Assembly: GCA_964606665.1 (NCBI GenBank)
Contig: CAZSHS010000015.1
Span: 14,067 to 78,066, forward strand
Direction: 5' to 3'
Origin: Aved-18 sp964606665
GTDB lineage: Bacteria > Cyanobacteriota > Vampirovibrionia > Obscuribacterales > Obscuribacteraceae
DNA: 64,000 bases
Shown piece after piece: positions 45,720-55,073 of this stretch. The notes below the pieces were generated by a model that was not told where the DNA came from, made no database searches, and worked only from the letters and a program-made list of their open reading frames with translations. Every line of letters starts with the position of its first letter. Within the stretch, counting starts at the first letter, position 1. The position numbers were made by a program, and so were the translations under genes.

Positions 45720-46898
45720 ATGACAGAAATTAAAAAGGTGGCAGTTATAGGTGCTGGCACTATGGGCGCCAGTATTACTGCTGCACTTATCGCCAAGAAC
45801 TATCCAGTTTTGCTAAAAGAATCGAATCAGACTTTTCTAGATAAAGGTCTTTTGACTATAGATTCAATTTTGAAAAAGGGAGTCGAAAAAGGCAAAATTA
45901 GCCAAGAGGACGCCAAGCGTCAACGCGACTTAATAACAGGCACACTTGATTACGCAAAGTTTGAGGACATTGACCTGGTTATCGAGGCGGTTCCAGAAAC
46001 CGTCGATATTAAAAAATCGGTTTTGTCTGATTTGAACAAAAATTGTCCCACCACTACAATCATCGCCTCAAACACTTCTTCAATGTCTATAAGCCAATTA
46101 GGCTCCTTTTGCGGTCGTCCTGGCAAAACTATCGGTATGCATTTTTTCAACCCAGCCCACTTGATGAAACTGGTTGAAGTAATTCCTGGCTTATTAACCG
46201 AAAAAGAAACAATCGAGTGCACAATCGATTTTGCTAAAAATCTCGGCAAACTAGCAGTACAGGTAGATGAATGCGCAAGCTTCTTGGTAAACAGACTGCT
46301 TGGACGTTACATGAACGAATCTTTGTGGTGTTTGCAAGATGGCATTGCCACTCAAGAAGAAATAGATCAGAAAACCTGCGAATTCAACATGCCAGTAGGA
46401 CCACTTACTCTTCGAGACATGAATGGCGCTGACATTGGACTTTCGGTGGCAAAATACAACCAGGCGGAGTATGGTCCACGTTTTGAAGTCCCACCTTTAC
46501 TTGAATCTATGGTTTTGGCTAACTACTTAGGCAAGAAAACCAAAAAAGGTTTCTATATATATGATGATAAAGGATCCAAAGTGGGTCCAAATCCTGACCT
46601 TGCCCAATTTGTAAAAACAGGCTCTACTGGCGATTTTAGTGCCGAGCGCTTATTTCTTCCCATGATTAACGAAGCCTTTTTAGCCTTACAAGAAAACGTC
46701 TGTCAAAAAGAAGATTTGGACAAAGCCCTACAAGCTGGACTTGGTATGCGCAAAGGTCCACTGGCACTTGCAAATGAGATGGGCTTATCCAAATGCCTTA
46801 GTTTGATGGAAGAAAATTTTCAAAAATATGGCGAGCGATTCAGACCAGCATCACTGCTTAAGCGCTACGTTTTTGCCGGTCGCGAAGCAATAGACTAA
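45720..46898 (+). CDS. 3-hydroxyacyl-CoA dehydrogenase
   Basis: A 392-residue NAD-dependent dehydrogenase of fatty-acid or butanoate metabolism. The Rossmann domain has VAVIGAGTMGASI. The catalytic region has IASNTSSMSISQL and the His-containing GMHFFNPAHLMKLVEVI. Two C-terminal dehydrogenase domains are visible (about 186-282 and 305-392), compared with one in short Hbd/PaaH proteins. It could act with the acyl-CoA mutase encoded at 14966 in short-chain acyl-CoA metabolism, though the genes are far apart. It stands alone as a transcription unit. Confidence 0.93.
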   Translation: MTEIKKVAVIGAGTMGASITAALIAKNYPVLLKESNQTFLDKGLLTIDSILKKGVEKGKISQEDAKRQRDLITGTLDYAKFEDIDLVIEAVPETVDIKKSVLSDLNKNCPTTTIIASNTSSMSISQLGSFCGRPGKTIGMHFFNPAHLMKLVEVIPGLLTEKETIECTIDFAKNLGKLAVQVDECASFLVNRLLGRYMNESLWCLQDGIATQEEIDQKTCEFNMPVGPLTLRDMNGADIGLSVAKYNQAEYGPRFEVPPLLESMVLANYLGKKTKKGFYIYDDKGSKVGPNPDLAQFVKTGSTGDFSAERLFLPMINEAFLALQENVCQKEDLDKALQAGLGMRKGPLALANEMGLSKCLSLMEENFQKYGERFRPASLLKRYVFAGREAID

Positions 46899-47002
46899 AC
46901 CCGCTGATTTAATTATTCGACCACGACTTTCAAGGAACATAGACCCTTGTGAGGCGTCACTATTCCTATCTGCCATGCGGGAATTTGCGGAGCCTCACCA
47001 AA

Positions 47003-48301
47003 ATGAAATCATCACACACCAAAAACAAACTGCTCAGCCTTTCCCTTTCGGGATTGTTAGCTTTGAGCACCATGCTCTCTTTTGACTCTAAAGCTTATGG
47101 CTTGTCTTCAACTGGTTTGAGCAGCGCTCAAATGAACAAACTTGAAAAGCAAGAAAACTTTCTTTTTGGTCATGCCAAAGGCGACAAAGACCTCGACTTT
47201 CGACTTGATGCAGTCGAAAAAATAGTTTTTGGCCAAACTCATGACGGCAGCTTTGCCGACCGTGTTGATTTAATAGACAAAATGATCGGCAAGTCAAAAG
47301 ACGAAATAGTTCTTTTGCCCCAGGCTCCTAAACTCGACACTGCAAGCGACCAATTGACTGCTGCACCAAATGTGGTGAAAGAAACTTACGATGTAGAGCC
47401 AGCCGATAGTATTTCAAAAGCCAATTTGGAGCGCGCCACCGCATTTTATTCGCAAGGCAATTTGAGTGAAGCAGAAAAACTCTTCAAACAAGTTGCAACA
47501 GCCGAACCTAACAATGTAGACGCTGTGTACAATCTTGGTGTTATTGCTGAAGACAAACACGATTACAGAAGCGCTCTTGGTTATTACAAAAAAGCGATGA
47601 GCATGAGCCCAGGCGACAACGACATGGCTGAGGCCGTTCGCAATATGACTCAAAAAATTGCTACTGCACCAAGCACTCCTTCAAGAACTCCAGCAGTAAA
47701 TACCCCAGCACAAGCTCCTGCTCCTATTGCAAGCGCTCCCAAAGCTAATTTGGGTGCCCTTGTCAGCGAAGCTGCAGCCGCTTACAAAAAAGGTGATTTT
47801 AAAAATGCTATCGACAAACTCAATATAGTTTCCAAAGAAGCTCCTCAAGATGCATCTGTTCAATTTGCTCTGGGTCAAGCTTACAAAGCAAACGGCGACT
47901 CTAACATGGCTCAAAATGCTTTTCAAAAAGCTTCTGCTCTAGAGCCTAATAACAGCAACTACCGCACTGCTTTTCTGGATGCTGCTAAATCTGAAAAATT
48001 TGCATCCAATAGCAATAACAATTCAACACCTGCTGTAGCCGATTCCTCTGTTGCACCGGCCGGACAACTGACACCATTTCAACCAGTTAATTCTGGCAGT
48101 GTTTCAAAAAACGGTTATGGTTATGGCTACGGCTCTGGATACAACATAACCTCCAACTCTACTCGTATCAAACGCGCTGCTGTAGCAAGCGCAATGGGAG
48201 CTGCCACTGGATACCTGCTCAACATGCGCGGAGGCAATGCCAAAAAAGCCGCACTGACTGGAGCGGTAATGGGCGGACTACTAGGATTCTTCACTAAGTA
48301 G
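47003..48301 (+). CDS. secreted TPR protein with Gly-zipper C-terminus
   Basis: A 432-residue protein. The ATG at 47003 (GGAG upstream) gives a signal peptide (LLSLSLSGLLALSTML, cleavage near KAYG); the GTG at 46949 would only add a non-signal leader. Residues about 25-90 include the FGxxxxDxxxxxRxDxxEKxxFG pattern seen in secreted TPR proteins of this lineage. Two TPR blocks follow (about 145-215 and 255-320), joined by an Ala/Pro linker. The C-terminus (AVASAMGAATGYLLNMRGG, GAVMGGLLGFF) is glycine-zipper-like and may insert in a membrane. Confidence 0.8.
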   Translation: MKSSHTKNKLLSLSLSGLLALSTMLSFDSKAYGLSSTGLSSAQMNKLEKQENFLFGHAKGDKDLDFRLDAVEKIVFGQTHDGSFADRVDLIDKMIGKSKDEIVLLPQAPKLDTASDQLTAAPNVVKETYDVEPADSISKANLERATAFYSQGNLSEAEKLFKQVATAEPNNVDAVYNLGVIAEDKHDYRSALGYYKKAMSMSPGDNDMAEAVRNMTQKIATAPSTPSRTPAVNTPAQAPAPIASAPKANLGALVSEAAAAYKKGDFKNAIDKLNIVSKEAPQDASVQFALGQAYKANGDSNMAQNAFQKASALEPNNSNYRTAFLDAAKSEKFASNSNNNSTPAVADSSVAPAGQLTPFQPVNSGSVSKNGYGYGYGSGYNITSNSTRIKRAAVASAMGAATGYLLNMRGGNAKKAALTGAVMGGLLGFFTK

Positions 48302-48349
48302 AAGTAGAAAGAGAACTAACACTAAAACTAGAAAACACGGTACAAAACG

Positions 48350-49027
48350 ATGAGCATCTCTAAAAACACAAAATTAGCATTAATGACGATCATTGCACTT
48401 GGTACCTCAGTGCAAATAACTAGCGCCAAAATGCTTGAAGGAGCTATTAATCAATCAAGTCACATAACCAGACTGACCCGCTCAAATCAACTCGATTCAG
48501 GCGCCACTATCAATGCTGCTCCCCCCCTTGCACCACCAGTAGTGCGTCTGAATCGCGGTACTCCACTTGTGGACAATACCAAATTTGCATCCACTCCTCT
48601 TCGCGGAAACGTTGACCAAGGTGGTCTAGGTGGTCTGGCATCAGGCAATCGCTTCGATATTGGTGCAGATAGAAACAGTCGCGAATTAACTCTTGCCTGG
48701 GAACAATGGCACAAACAACTATCCAAAGCTATTTATGACACCTGGTCGGCATCGGTAGATCAAAGAGGTCGCGCCACTCTGCGCGTAAGTGTAGATAAAG
48801 GCAGACAAATCACCATAAATATCATCAGTTCAAGTGGTGGTCCTCGTTTTACCCAGAGTCTCAGTGCGGCAATAGAAAGTCTTGAAGGCAATGCAGGACT
48901 GACCTTTCCATCAGGTTCGTTAAGACAGGTTGTAAGCTTTGAGGCTGACTATATTGCCGACACCGATGTTCAACCTGGTTATAGCTGGGTCAAAGGCGAC
49001 TTTGAAAAAGTGCATCAAGGCTACTAA
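48350..49027 (+). CDS. secreted TonB-C-like domain protein
   Basis: A 225-residue protein with a signal peptide (1 to about 26, LALMTIIALGTSVQITSA). Residues about 115-205 have the layout of a TonB C-terminal domain: WEQWHKQLSKAIYDTWSAS, a strand RATLRVSVDKGRQITINIISSSG, a helix with FTQSLSAAIESL, and a final strand QVVSFEADYI. The Pro-rich spacer of true TonB is missing and no inner-membrane anchor is kept, so it is probably a TonB/TolA-like envelope protein. It follows the TPR gene by 48 bases. Confidence 0.68.
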   Translation: MSISKNTKLALMTIIALGTSVQITSAKMLEGAINQSSHITRLTRSNQLDSGATINAAPPLAPPVVRLNRGTPLVDNTKFASTPLRGNVDQGGLGGLASGNRFDIGADRNSRELTLAWEQWHKQLSKAIYDTWSASVDQRGRATLRVSVDKGRQITINIISSSGGPRFTQSLSAAIESLEGNAGLTFPSGSLRQVVSFEADYIADTDVQPGYSWVKGDFEKVHQGY

Positions 49028-49030
49028 ATG

Positions 49031-50137
49031 TTATTGAATTTCAACTCGACAGATTTCATCAAGCGTAAAGTTTTGACGTGCAAGCTTATCCATATCGCCC
49101 AAACTACTATGCTTAGCCCCAAGCAGTCTAGCTTGAGCAAACTCGACATAAGCATCAAGCTCTTTGCCATCAGCTAAAAACTGTTTGCCTAATTCAATTC
49201 TATCAAGAGGCTGTTTGGGATCCTTTCCCATGAGCTGTAAAAGACAATCCAGATTTTTCTTGGTCATCTCATTTTCAGGGTCGATGTAAAAGGCTTTGTG
49301 CAAAAGCTCAAGTGCTTCTTTGGGCTTATCGTGCTTACTGAAAGCATAGTTGCTATAAGCGATACTGAGATTTTCTCTGGCAACTTGATAATCGGGATCT
49401 AGACTGAGCGATTTAAAAAATAACGCAATCGATTCTTTGAATTTGCTCTTGTGTAAAGCATTAACACCCTCATCGTTAAATACAACTTTTGGATCTGAGA
49501 AAGTTACGCTTGGGTCAGGCAACTTCTTAATTGAGTTTGCCACCACTTTGTAAGAAACGACTCCAGTGAGCCGATTCTTCTCCACAAATCCCCAGGCTTC
49601 GCTACCACCAAAATCACGTCTATTATCGGGCAGGACGAAATACGAATTTTCTGGAACTGTTTCTGCTTGATCTAAAAGCTCGAAAGATTGATCTGGCTCA
49701 AAAGCATGTTTAGCTGAGATGTAAGCATTCTCGTCTATTTGCTTTCCATCTATTAAAATTCCAAGCTCAGGATCAATCTGAATCTTTTCTCCCGGCAGAC
49801 CAATGATGCGCCTGATACAAACAGGGTCACGAGGCAGTCCAGGTAGTCCCGTCAGGTTACCAAACCAGTGCTTTATATGCTCATTTTGACCTTCTTGAAA
49901 AACTTTACCATCTACATACGGTGGCACCATTGCCACCACACTAAAGCGAGGCAATTGTTTGTTTTGCTCAAGTGTAAATCGTTCTATTAAAAGATGATCG
50001 CCTTTTTTCAAATTTGGAATCATAGACGATGATAAGAGCGTAAGCGGCTGAATGAAATATCTAATCCCACAAAAAATGGCAAAAGCGAACAGAATAGGAA
50101 AAACAAAATAGAGCACCAGTTTTAATACCAGTCTCAT
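49031..50137 (-). CDS. signal peptidase I-like protein fused to TPR domain, catalytic Lys replaced by Arg
   Basis: A 368-residue protein with one N-terminal membrane helix (about 5-25) and an S26 peptidase domain. LLSSSMIPNLKKGD provides the expected nucleophile Ser38. The second catalytic box, normally KRxxGLPGD, reads IRRIIGLPGEKI, so Arg109 stands where the general-base Lys should be. The last box, VLPDNRRDFGGSEAWGFV, is normal. Residues about 225-320 add TPR units (ALHKSKFKESIALFFKSLSLDPDYQ), unusual for a signal peptidase. It may be a variant or inactive paralogue. It overlaps bpt by four bases. Confidence 0.88.
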   Translation of the reverse strand: MRLVLKLVLYFVFPILFAFAIFCGIRYFIQPLTLLSSSMIPNLKKGDHLLIERFTLEQNKQLPRFSVVAMVPPYVDGKVFQEGQNEHIKHWFGNLTGLPGLPRDPVCIRRIIGLPGEKIQIDPELGILIDGKQIDENAYISAKHAFEPDQSFELLDQAETVPENSYFVLPDNRRDFGGSEAWGFVEKNRLTGVVSYKVVANSIKKLPDPSVTFSDPKVVFNDEGVNALHKSKFKESIALFFKSLSLDPDYQVARENLSIAYSNYAFSKHDKPKEALELLHKAFYIDPENEMTKKNLDCLLQLMGKDPKQPLDRIELGKQFLADGKELDAYVEFAQARLLGAKHSSLGDMDKLARQNFTLDEICRVEIQ

Positions 50138-50853
50138 TTTTCTTGCACCTTAAATTCGCTCCAGATACCGTCGTTATTTCTAATTTCGCTTGGAAAATAC
50201 ATGCCTTTATAGCTCATAGAGCGACAGTTCTCGACATAATAACCAAGATAAACATAAGGCAAACCTTCGCGCTTAGCCTTTTCTATTAAACAAAGAATCA
50301 TCCATGTGCCAAGCGAGCGCTTTTTCTCGTCTGGATCATAAAACGAATAAATGGCAGAATAACCGTCCGAAAGGGGCTCGACAAAACATACACCTACAAG
50401 CTTATTATTTAAAACGTGCTTCCAGACTTGAATAGGAAAAGGATTGTCTTCCATCGAACTCAAATGAGACAAACTGCCAAACACGGTAGGTGGTCTCCAG
50501 CCAACGTCTCTGGCACGAGCTTCATGATGACTCATATAGAGATCGTATACTGCCTTGTCTACACCGCTTTGGCCGATATAAATTTCCAGATCATCATTTG
50601 CTTTGAGTGCGCGCTTCTGGCTTCTATCAGCAATAAATTCTTGACAGTTGACTCTTATGGGTTGGCAGGCCGTGCATGAGTCGCAGATAGGACGAAATAA
50701 CATGCGACCAAATTTACGCCAACCATCATGAATGTAGGCGGTGTATTCTTCGGCAGTCATATCAATAGCTTTCTTATACTCGAAACGCCACTGTTGCTCG
50801 GGTAGATAACCGCACTGCTCTGGTTCGCTGAATAGACTCTTAGATAGCTTCAT
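50134..50853 (-). CDS. bpt: leucyl-tRNA--protein transferase Bpt (ATE family)
   Basis: A 239-residue aminoacyl-tRNA-protein transferase. Bpt adds leucine from Leu-tRNA to proteins with N-terminal Asp or Glu, marking them for N-degron proteolysis. Motifs are EQCGYLPEQQWR, GWRKFGRMLFRPICDSCTACQPIRV with paired Cys, SMEDNPFP, and AIYSFYDPDEKKRSLGTWMIL followed by YVYLGYYVENCRSMSYKG. The length is normal. It is the upstream gene of a coupled pair with the signal-peptidase-like gene. Confidence 0.95.
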   Translation of the reverse strand: MKLSKSLFSEPEQCGYLPEQQWRFEYKKAIDMTAEEYTAYIHDGWRKFGRMLFRPICDSCTACQPIRVNCQEFIADRSQKRALKANDDLEIYIGQSGVDKAVYDLYMSHHEARARDVGWRPPTVFGSLSHLSSMEDNPFPIQVWKHVLNNKLVGVCFVEPLSDGYSAIYSFYDPDEKKRSLGTWMILCLIEKAKREGLPYVYLGYYVENCRSMSYKGMYFPSEIRNNDGIWSEFKVQEK

Positions 50854-50892
50854 TTAAAATAAAGCTAGCACAGACTGGCATTCTAAGCAATT

Positions 50893-52266
50893 TTAGACTG
50901 AGCCGACTTCGCGAGCCTCTTTATCGTCCGCATTTTCAAGTTGAGCTTCAGGCTGTTTGGGCATAGTATCTGGCACTTCGGTAAAAGCTTTCTCGATTTG
51001 TGCCTTTACTTCCAATCTTCTGAACTCGTCGTTCAACTTCCAGGCGCAAAACGCCCAGCCAGCAGCACAAAGCCCACCAGTGATCATAATTCCGTTAACG
51101 CCCCAACCAAAAACGGTATTGACTAAATAGATAGCAACACCAGCAATACCGCGCGAAAAGCGATAACAGAACATCTCAATCACAGGCTTTATCATATATA
51201 AAACCGAACGATTGGTCACTGTGTATGTAAGCTCTTTTGCAGCTTTGAACCATGAGTGACGAATGGCTTCATCGGCATGGAACACGGCAATAATTATAAG
51301 TGGATTAGCAAGAATAGCAAAAGCGATTAAGCTTCCACAAATTGCCACACCAGAAGAAGCAAGCGAGAACCCTGAACCAAAGCGCTTAATCACATAAGCG
51401 ACCACAAACATTTCAATACCGAATTCGCAAATGCCGCGCCACTGCTCGAATTGCGCGTCTATTGCAGCAATACCCGCGGATCCTTTAGCCATTTTGGTCA
51501 AGACTTCATGATAGAGAAACTGAATAAAGTCTGGGGTCATACGCTCGAAACAAACTACTAGCGTCAAAAAGAGCAAGAATTTATTGGCACCGATATGTGC
51601 AAATATTTGAGCGAAGCTCTTTTGATCAAAGTCTTCTTTCTTTTTCTTTTTAGTATCAATTGCACCTGACTTTGCAAAAACAGATTCCATATATAAGAAA
51701 ATGCCAAGCGTCACACCAATCAGACCTGCCGCGACAAGAAGCATATTGGTAGTGCCAAGTAGCTTTACCAGGTTAGCTGTAATAGTGCTTCCAAGTACTG
51801 CACCAAGACCACCGCCACCAGCGATAATACCAAACAATCTTTTAGCGGCTGAACTATCAAAGATATCGTTTGCGTACATCCAGAAGAGAGTTACGCCCAT
51901 AATAGAAAAAACATCGAGCCATACCCAGAAGAGACCCGATGTTACGTTCGATTCGAACTGAAACGCCTGCCACCACAAAAGCAGGTTGACCATAAAGATA
52001 CCGTATATAGACGATATTAATGGTTTACGTGGCAAGTGAGCAAATTTGGAATAAATCCAAACTACCACCCCTGTGACAAGGGCGGTACCCATATAGACAA
52101 AAGGCATATTGTCGTTGCCTAATCCTTCAAGAACCAGACCGCGACGAATAGGGCGCAAAATGTAGTAAACGCAGATGAATAAAAAGAACCAGAGAAAGAG
52201 GAGACTGGTCTTCAGTCGCTCACCCTTTTGAACGTTGAAGATATCCGAAACAAAGGAATGCGACAT
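50893..52266 (-). CDS. ADP/ATP-carrier-like (Npt/Tlc) membrane transporter
   Basis: A 457-residue membrane protein with about twelve helices. The opening (DIFNVQKGERLKTSLLFLWFFLFICVYY-like) and the central segment DIFDSSAAKRLFGIIAGGGGLGAVLG resemble bacterial Tlc/Npt nucleotide transporters and their relatives in free-living bacteria. The family is best known for ATP/ADP exchange in intracellular bacteria; related proteins elsewhere have unknown substrates, so nucleotide exchange is not claimed. A Lys-rich cytoplasmic loop lies near residue 210. It lies 39 bases upstream of bpt on the same strand. Confidence 0.8.
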   Translation of the reverse strand: MSHSFVSDIFNVQKGERLKTSLLFLWFFLFICVYYILRPIRRGLVLEGLGNDNMPFVYMGTALVTGVVVWIYSKFAHLPRKPLISSIYGIFMVNLLLWWQAFQFESNVTSGLFWVWLDVFSIMGVTLFWMYANDIFDSSAAKRLFGIIAGGGGLGAVLGSTITANLVKLLGTTNMLLVAAGLIGVTLGIFLYMESVFAKSGAIDTKKKKKEDFDQKSFAQIFAHIGANKFLLFLTLVVCFERMTPDFIQFLYHEVLTKMAKGSAGIAAIDAQFEQWRGICEFGIEMFVVAYVIKRFGSGFSLASSGVAICGSLIAFAILANPLIIIAVFHADEAIRHSWFKAAKELTYTVTNRSVLYMIKPVIEMFCYRFSRGIAGVAIYLVNTVFGWGVNGIMITGGLCAAGWAFCAWKLNDEFRRLEVKAQIEKAFTEVPDTMPKQPEAQLENADDKEAREVGSV

Positions 52267-52401
52267 TTAATTCAAAGTCCTGCTATGTAGAAACGCCCGA
52301 GACTTGATACCGGTTTTAAAGGATTTAGTATAGATGCAAATTATGATTTCAAGCAGTTCTTTATCATTGTTTAAACTGGCGGCAGATGCCGCATAATTGG
52401 T

Positions 52402-53274
52402 GTGATGAAAGCCTTTAATAAAACGCAACTAATATTTTTCCAGATATTTGGCGTAAATCTCTGCATATCGCTTGCTAAATTGATTTGCGGTTTTCTCACA
52501 AATACTCTATCCATGGTGGCTGACGGCTTTCACTCCATTTTAGATACGATTGCAAACCTAGTTGGCATTGCCGGCGTGACAGCTTCACTAAGACCCCCAG
52601 ATGACAAGTATCCATATGGACACAAAAAATTTGAAGCTCTTGCAGCAATCGCTATCTCTTTTATGATGTTCACTGCAAGCCTGCATGTTTTCACCGAAGT
52701 GTTAGATCGTTACTTAGAGCCCGAAGGCAAACACCCTGAAGTTGGTTTAGCCTCGTATATAGTGATCGTCGGTTCGATGATTGTGAGCTATTTGGTCCAC
52801 AAATATGAGCACAAACAAGCACACGCTCTAGACTCATCGCTTTTAGAAGCCGATGCTAAACACACATTTTCGGATGTCTTAACCAGTGTGGCAGTACTTG
52901 CAGCACTGGTTGGTGCGCACTTCAAGCTTTATTTTGTTGATGCTCTAGCATCTTTATGTGTGGTTTGTTTCATTTTAAAAGGCGGATATGAAATCATCAT
53001 TTCGCACATGGGACCATTGGTAGATGCTGCAGTGCACGATCCCAAATCAATTGCCGAAATTGCCCTTCAAATTCCAGGCGTGATTGGAGTGCACAAAATC
53101 AGGTCGCGCGGGGCAAAAGATCAATCTTATATAGATATGCATATTGAGGTGTCAGGCGATATTACCATCAAAGAAGGTCATAAAATAGCAGTCGTGGTCG
53201 AACAGACCTTGAAGGACAAACTCCAAGGTCTATTTGAAGTATCAGTACATTTAGATGAACCTACCCTACGGTGA
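52402..53274 (+). CDS. cation diffusion facilitator (CDF) family transporter
   Basis: A 290-residue membrane protein with six helices followed by a C-terminal cytoplasmic domain. Metal-site motifs are SMVADGFHSILDTIANLVG on helix 2 and DAKHTFSDVLTSVAVL on helix 5, both with the HxxxD pattern. The KYPYGHKKFEALAAI stretch is typical. CDF proteins export Zn2+, Fe2+, Mn2+ or Co2+ in exchange for protons. The start is GTG at 52402 or ATG at 52405. Its end overlaps the convergent aspS gene by nine bases. Confidence 0.94.
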   Translation: MMKAFNKTQLIFFQIFGVNLCISLAKLICGFLTNTLSMVADGFHSILDTIANLVGIAGVTASLRPPDDKYPYGHKKFEALAAIAISFMMFTASLHVFTEVLDRYLEPEGKHPEVGLASYIVIVGSMIVSYLVHKYEHKQAHALDSSLLEADAKHTFSDVLTSVAVLAALVGAHFKLYFVDALASLCVVCFILKGGYEIIISHMGPLVDAAVHDPKSIAEIALQIPGVIGVHKIRSRGAKDQSYIDMHIEVSGDITIKEGHKIAVVVEQTLKDKLQGLFEVSVHLDEPTLR

Positions 53275-54558
53275 AATCCGGTTACGGTCGCGCGGAAAAA
53301 GGCTCGCTAAGCGAACATTGGGCAAATCTAAAAGTTGTTTAGCTAGACGCTCAAGTCCAATAGCAAGACCTCCATGTGGTGGCATCCCATATTGAAAGCA
53401 TTGCAAATAATCGCCAAACTCACTTTCGTTTAGTCCCACTCGATGCATGCCAGCAATAAGTTCTTCGGGTCTATGAATACGCTGTCCACCAGTTGTAATT
53501 TCAAGTCCACGAAACAACAAATCGAATCCACGACTTTTGTGCTCACCATAAGGCATTGTGTAAAAAGGTCTAGCCGAAAGGGGATAACGCCTTACATACA
53601 CAAGCTCAGTATTTTCTGTTTCTGCAAAATAAGCGCAAAGCAACTTCTCGCCCTCGGGATCGAGATCACCAGACTGTGCGCGCCATGCAGTTTTAGACTC
53701 GAGCAATGCAATCGCCTCATCTAAATCTATTTGTGGAATTGACTCTTTTATCGTAGGCACAACAGCTTGCCATAGCGAAAGCTCCTTGGCACATTTTTCT
53801 TTTAAGTGCTCAAACATATATTTGAGTAAGCGCACCTGCATGTTTATCACATCTTCTTCGCTCTCGATAAATCCCATCTCAAAGTCCATGCTTACATATT
53901 CGTTTAAATGGCGCGAGGTGTCGTGCTCTTCAGCTCTATAAACCGGTCCAATTTCAAACACACGCTCAAATACACCGACCATCATTTGTTTATAAAATTG
54001 TGGACTCTGAGCCAGGAAAGCCGGTCTGCCAAAATAGTCCAGTTTAAAAACCTGAGCACCACCTTCGGTGCCAGTAGAAACTATTTTGGGTGAGTGTATT
54101 TCGGTGAAGCCCTCGCTAGTTAAAAATTGGCGAAAAGCAGCACAAAGCTCCGCTTCCAGCTTAAAAATGGCACGCGTTTTTTCATTGCGCAGCGTAAGTG
54201 GACGATAATCGAGCATAGACTTAAGATTGAGCGTAGACATTTTTTTGTCTTTGGATATCTCAACAGGTAATTTCAAAGACGGCTCACTCAATGCCTCGAT
54301 ATAATGAAGCTTTACCTCAGAGCTATTTTTTGTAAGAACCAGTTCGCCTTCAATTAACACTGGCGTTTCAAGCTCAATTTCCTGCACTTTTGCAAGTAGA
54401 CGCGGCTCTTCTACCACTAACTGGATTACGCCTGTTCTGTCTCTTAAGTGGAGAAAGGTCAAATTACCAAAATTTCGGCGCGAATATATATGTCCTTTTA
54501 GTTTAACCTTTTGCGACTCTCTTTGAGCCAGACACTGAGCAATTTCAACCATTTGCAT
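53266..54558 (-). CDS. aspS: archaeal-type aspartyl-tRNA synthetase, probably non-discriminating
   Basis: A 430-residue class II synthetase, shorter than bacterial AspRS (about 590) and lacking its GAD insertion domain. The anticodon-binding OB fold opens with GHIYSRRNFGNLTFLHLRDR; His in GHIY is the residue linked to non-discriminating enzymes, where archaeal discriminating enzymes have Trp. Motif 2 is VFEIGPVYRAEEHDTSRHLNEY and motif 3 is GGLAIGLERLAKQLL, ending in FPRDRNRISP. Such enzymes charge tRNA-Asp and tRNA-Asn, the latter amidated by GatCAB. GGAGG lies six bases before the ATG. Confidence 0.93.
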   Translation of the reverse strand: MQMVEIAQCLAQRESQKVKLKGHIYSRRNFGNLTFLHLRDRTGVIQLVVEEPRLLAKVQEIELETPVLIEGELVLTKNSSEVKLHYIEALSEPSLKLPVEISKDKKMSTLNLKSMLDYRPLTLRNEKTRAIFKLEAELCAAFRQFLTSEGFTEIHSPKIVSTGTEGGAQVFKLDYFGRPAFLAQSPQFYKQMMVGVFERVFEIGPVYRAEEHDTSRHLNEYVSMDFEMGFIESEEDVINMQVRLLKYMFEHLKEKCAKELSLWQAVVPTIKESIPQIDLDEAIALLESKTAWRAQSGDLDPEGEKLLCAYFAETENTELVYVRRYPLSARPFYTMPYGEHKSRGFDLLFRGLEITTGGQRIHRPEELIAGMHRVGLNESEFGDYLQCFQYGMPPHGGLAIGLERLAKQLLDLPNVRLASLFPRDRNRISP

Positions 54559-54580
54559 TTCGTACCTCCAAACAAAAATG

Positions 54581-54603
54581 CCGCAAGCTCACTGTGCTTG
54601 CGG
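54581..54603 (-). terminator. terminator-like hairpin in the aspS leader
   Basis: CCGCAAGC and GCTTGCGG form an 8-bp stem with a 7-base loop. On the minus strand it is followed by CATTTTTG and then, within about 20 bases, by the GGAGG site and ATG of aspS. It could be the end of an upstream transcript or an attenuator controlling aspS. On the plus strand a T-rich stretch also follows. Confidence 0.55.
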
Positions 54604-54948
54604 TCTATTTCCTTTTTCTTCTAAGTCTTAGTGTGTGATAACTAGAACATGTGGAAAGAGCCGCAACACATGGTTGTTATTATCATCATTATTATTGTTA
54701 TTGATGAAAACGGACATCTTTATCTCGCCCCAGGGGCTCACAGTTCTAATCTCAATTAATAATAAATACCAGCAAACGAATCGGTCAAGGCTTTGTATCT
54801 TATAGTTTTCGGGATTAACGCATTTTTTGTCGGGACATATGCTATCCAAAGGATACGAGACAACAAGACAAGGGCTAGGGATGCTTTTTGCCGTCTCCAA
54901 TAAACAAAAAACAGTAGTCAGTTAAGGGAAGGAAAAGGAGGTAGCTCC
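54604..54948. other. non-coding spacer with A/T trinucleotide tract
   Basis: A 345-base stretch without a supported gene. Positions about 54672-54703 carry an imperfect ATT/ATC trinucleotide run that reads as an Asn-rich peptide on one strand and an Ile-rich one on the other. Short frames across it lack ribosome binding sites. The plus-strand promoter of the gene at 54949 probably lies in the right half. Confidence 0.45.
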
Positions 54949-55026
54949 ATGAACAGTCTCAAAAGTTTGGCCGGGCTATTTGCCTTGTCGCTAAATTTCC
55001 TAGAGTGGTGCAGAACGCTCGAATGA
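54949..55026 (+). CDS. 25-residue ORF coupled to receiver-like gene
   Basis: ATG at 54949 is preceded by a strong AAGGAGG seven bases upstream. The peptide (MNSLKSLAGLFALSLNFLEW and five more residues) has an amphipathic or short hydrophobic helix. Its TGA stop overlaps an ATG at 55023 that is in frame with the receiver-like protein (ATGA junction). It may be a leader peptide that couples translation, or a functional small protein. No family is recognised. Confidence 0.55.
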   Translation: MNSLKSLAGLFALSLNFLEWCRTLE

Positions 55027-55073
55027 ACTTTGTTCTCGACTCATCATCACTTGAACTAAAACTGGAGAAATTT

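Noticed and set aside
54628..54900. 90-residue minus-strand Asn-rich frame
   Set aside because: The Asn run comes from a trinucleotide tract, the TTG start has no Shine-Dalgarno site, and no domain is visible.
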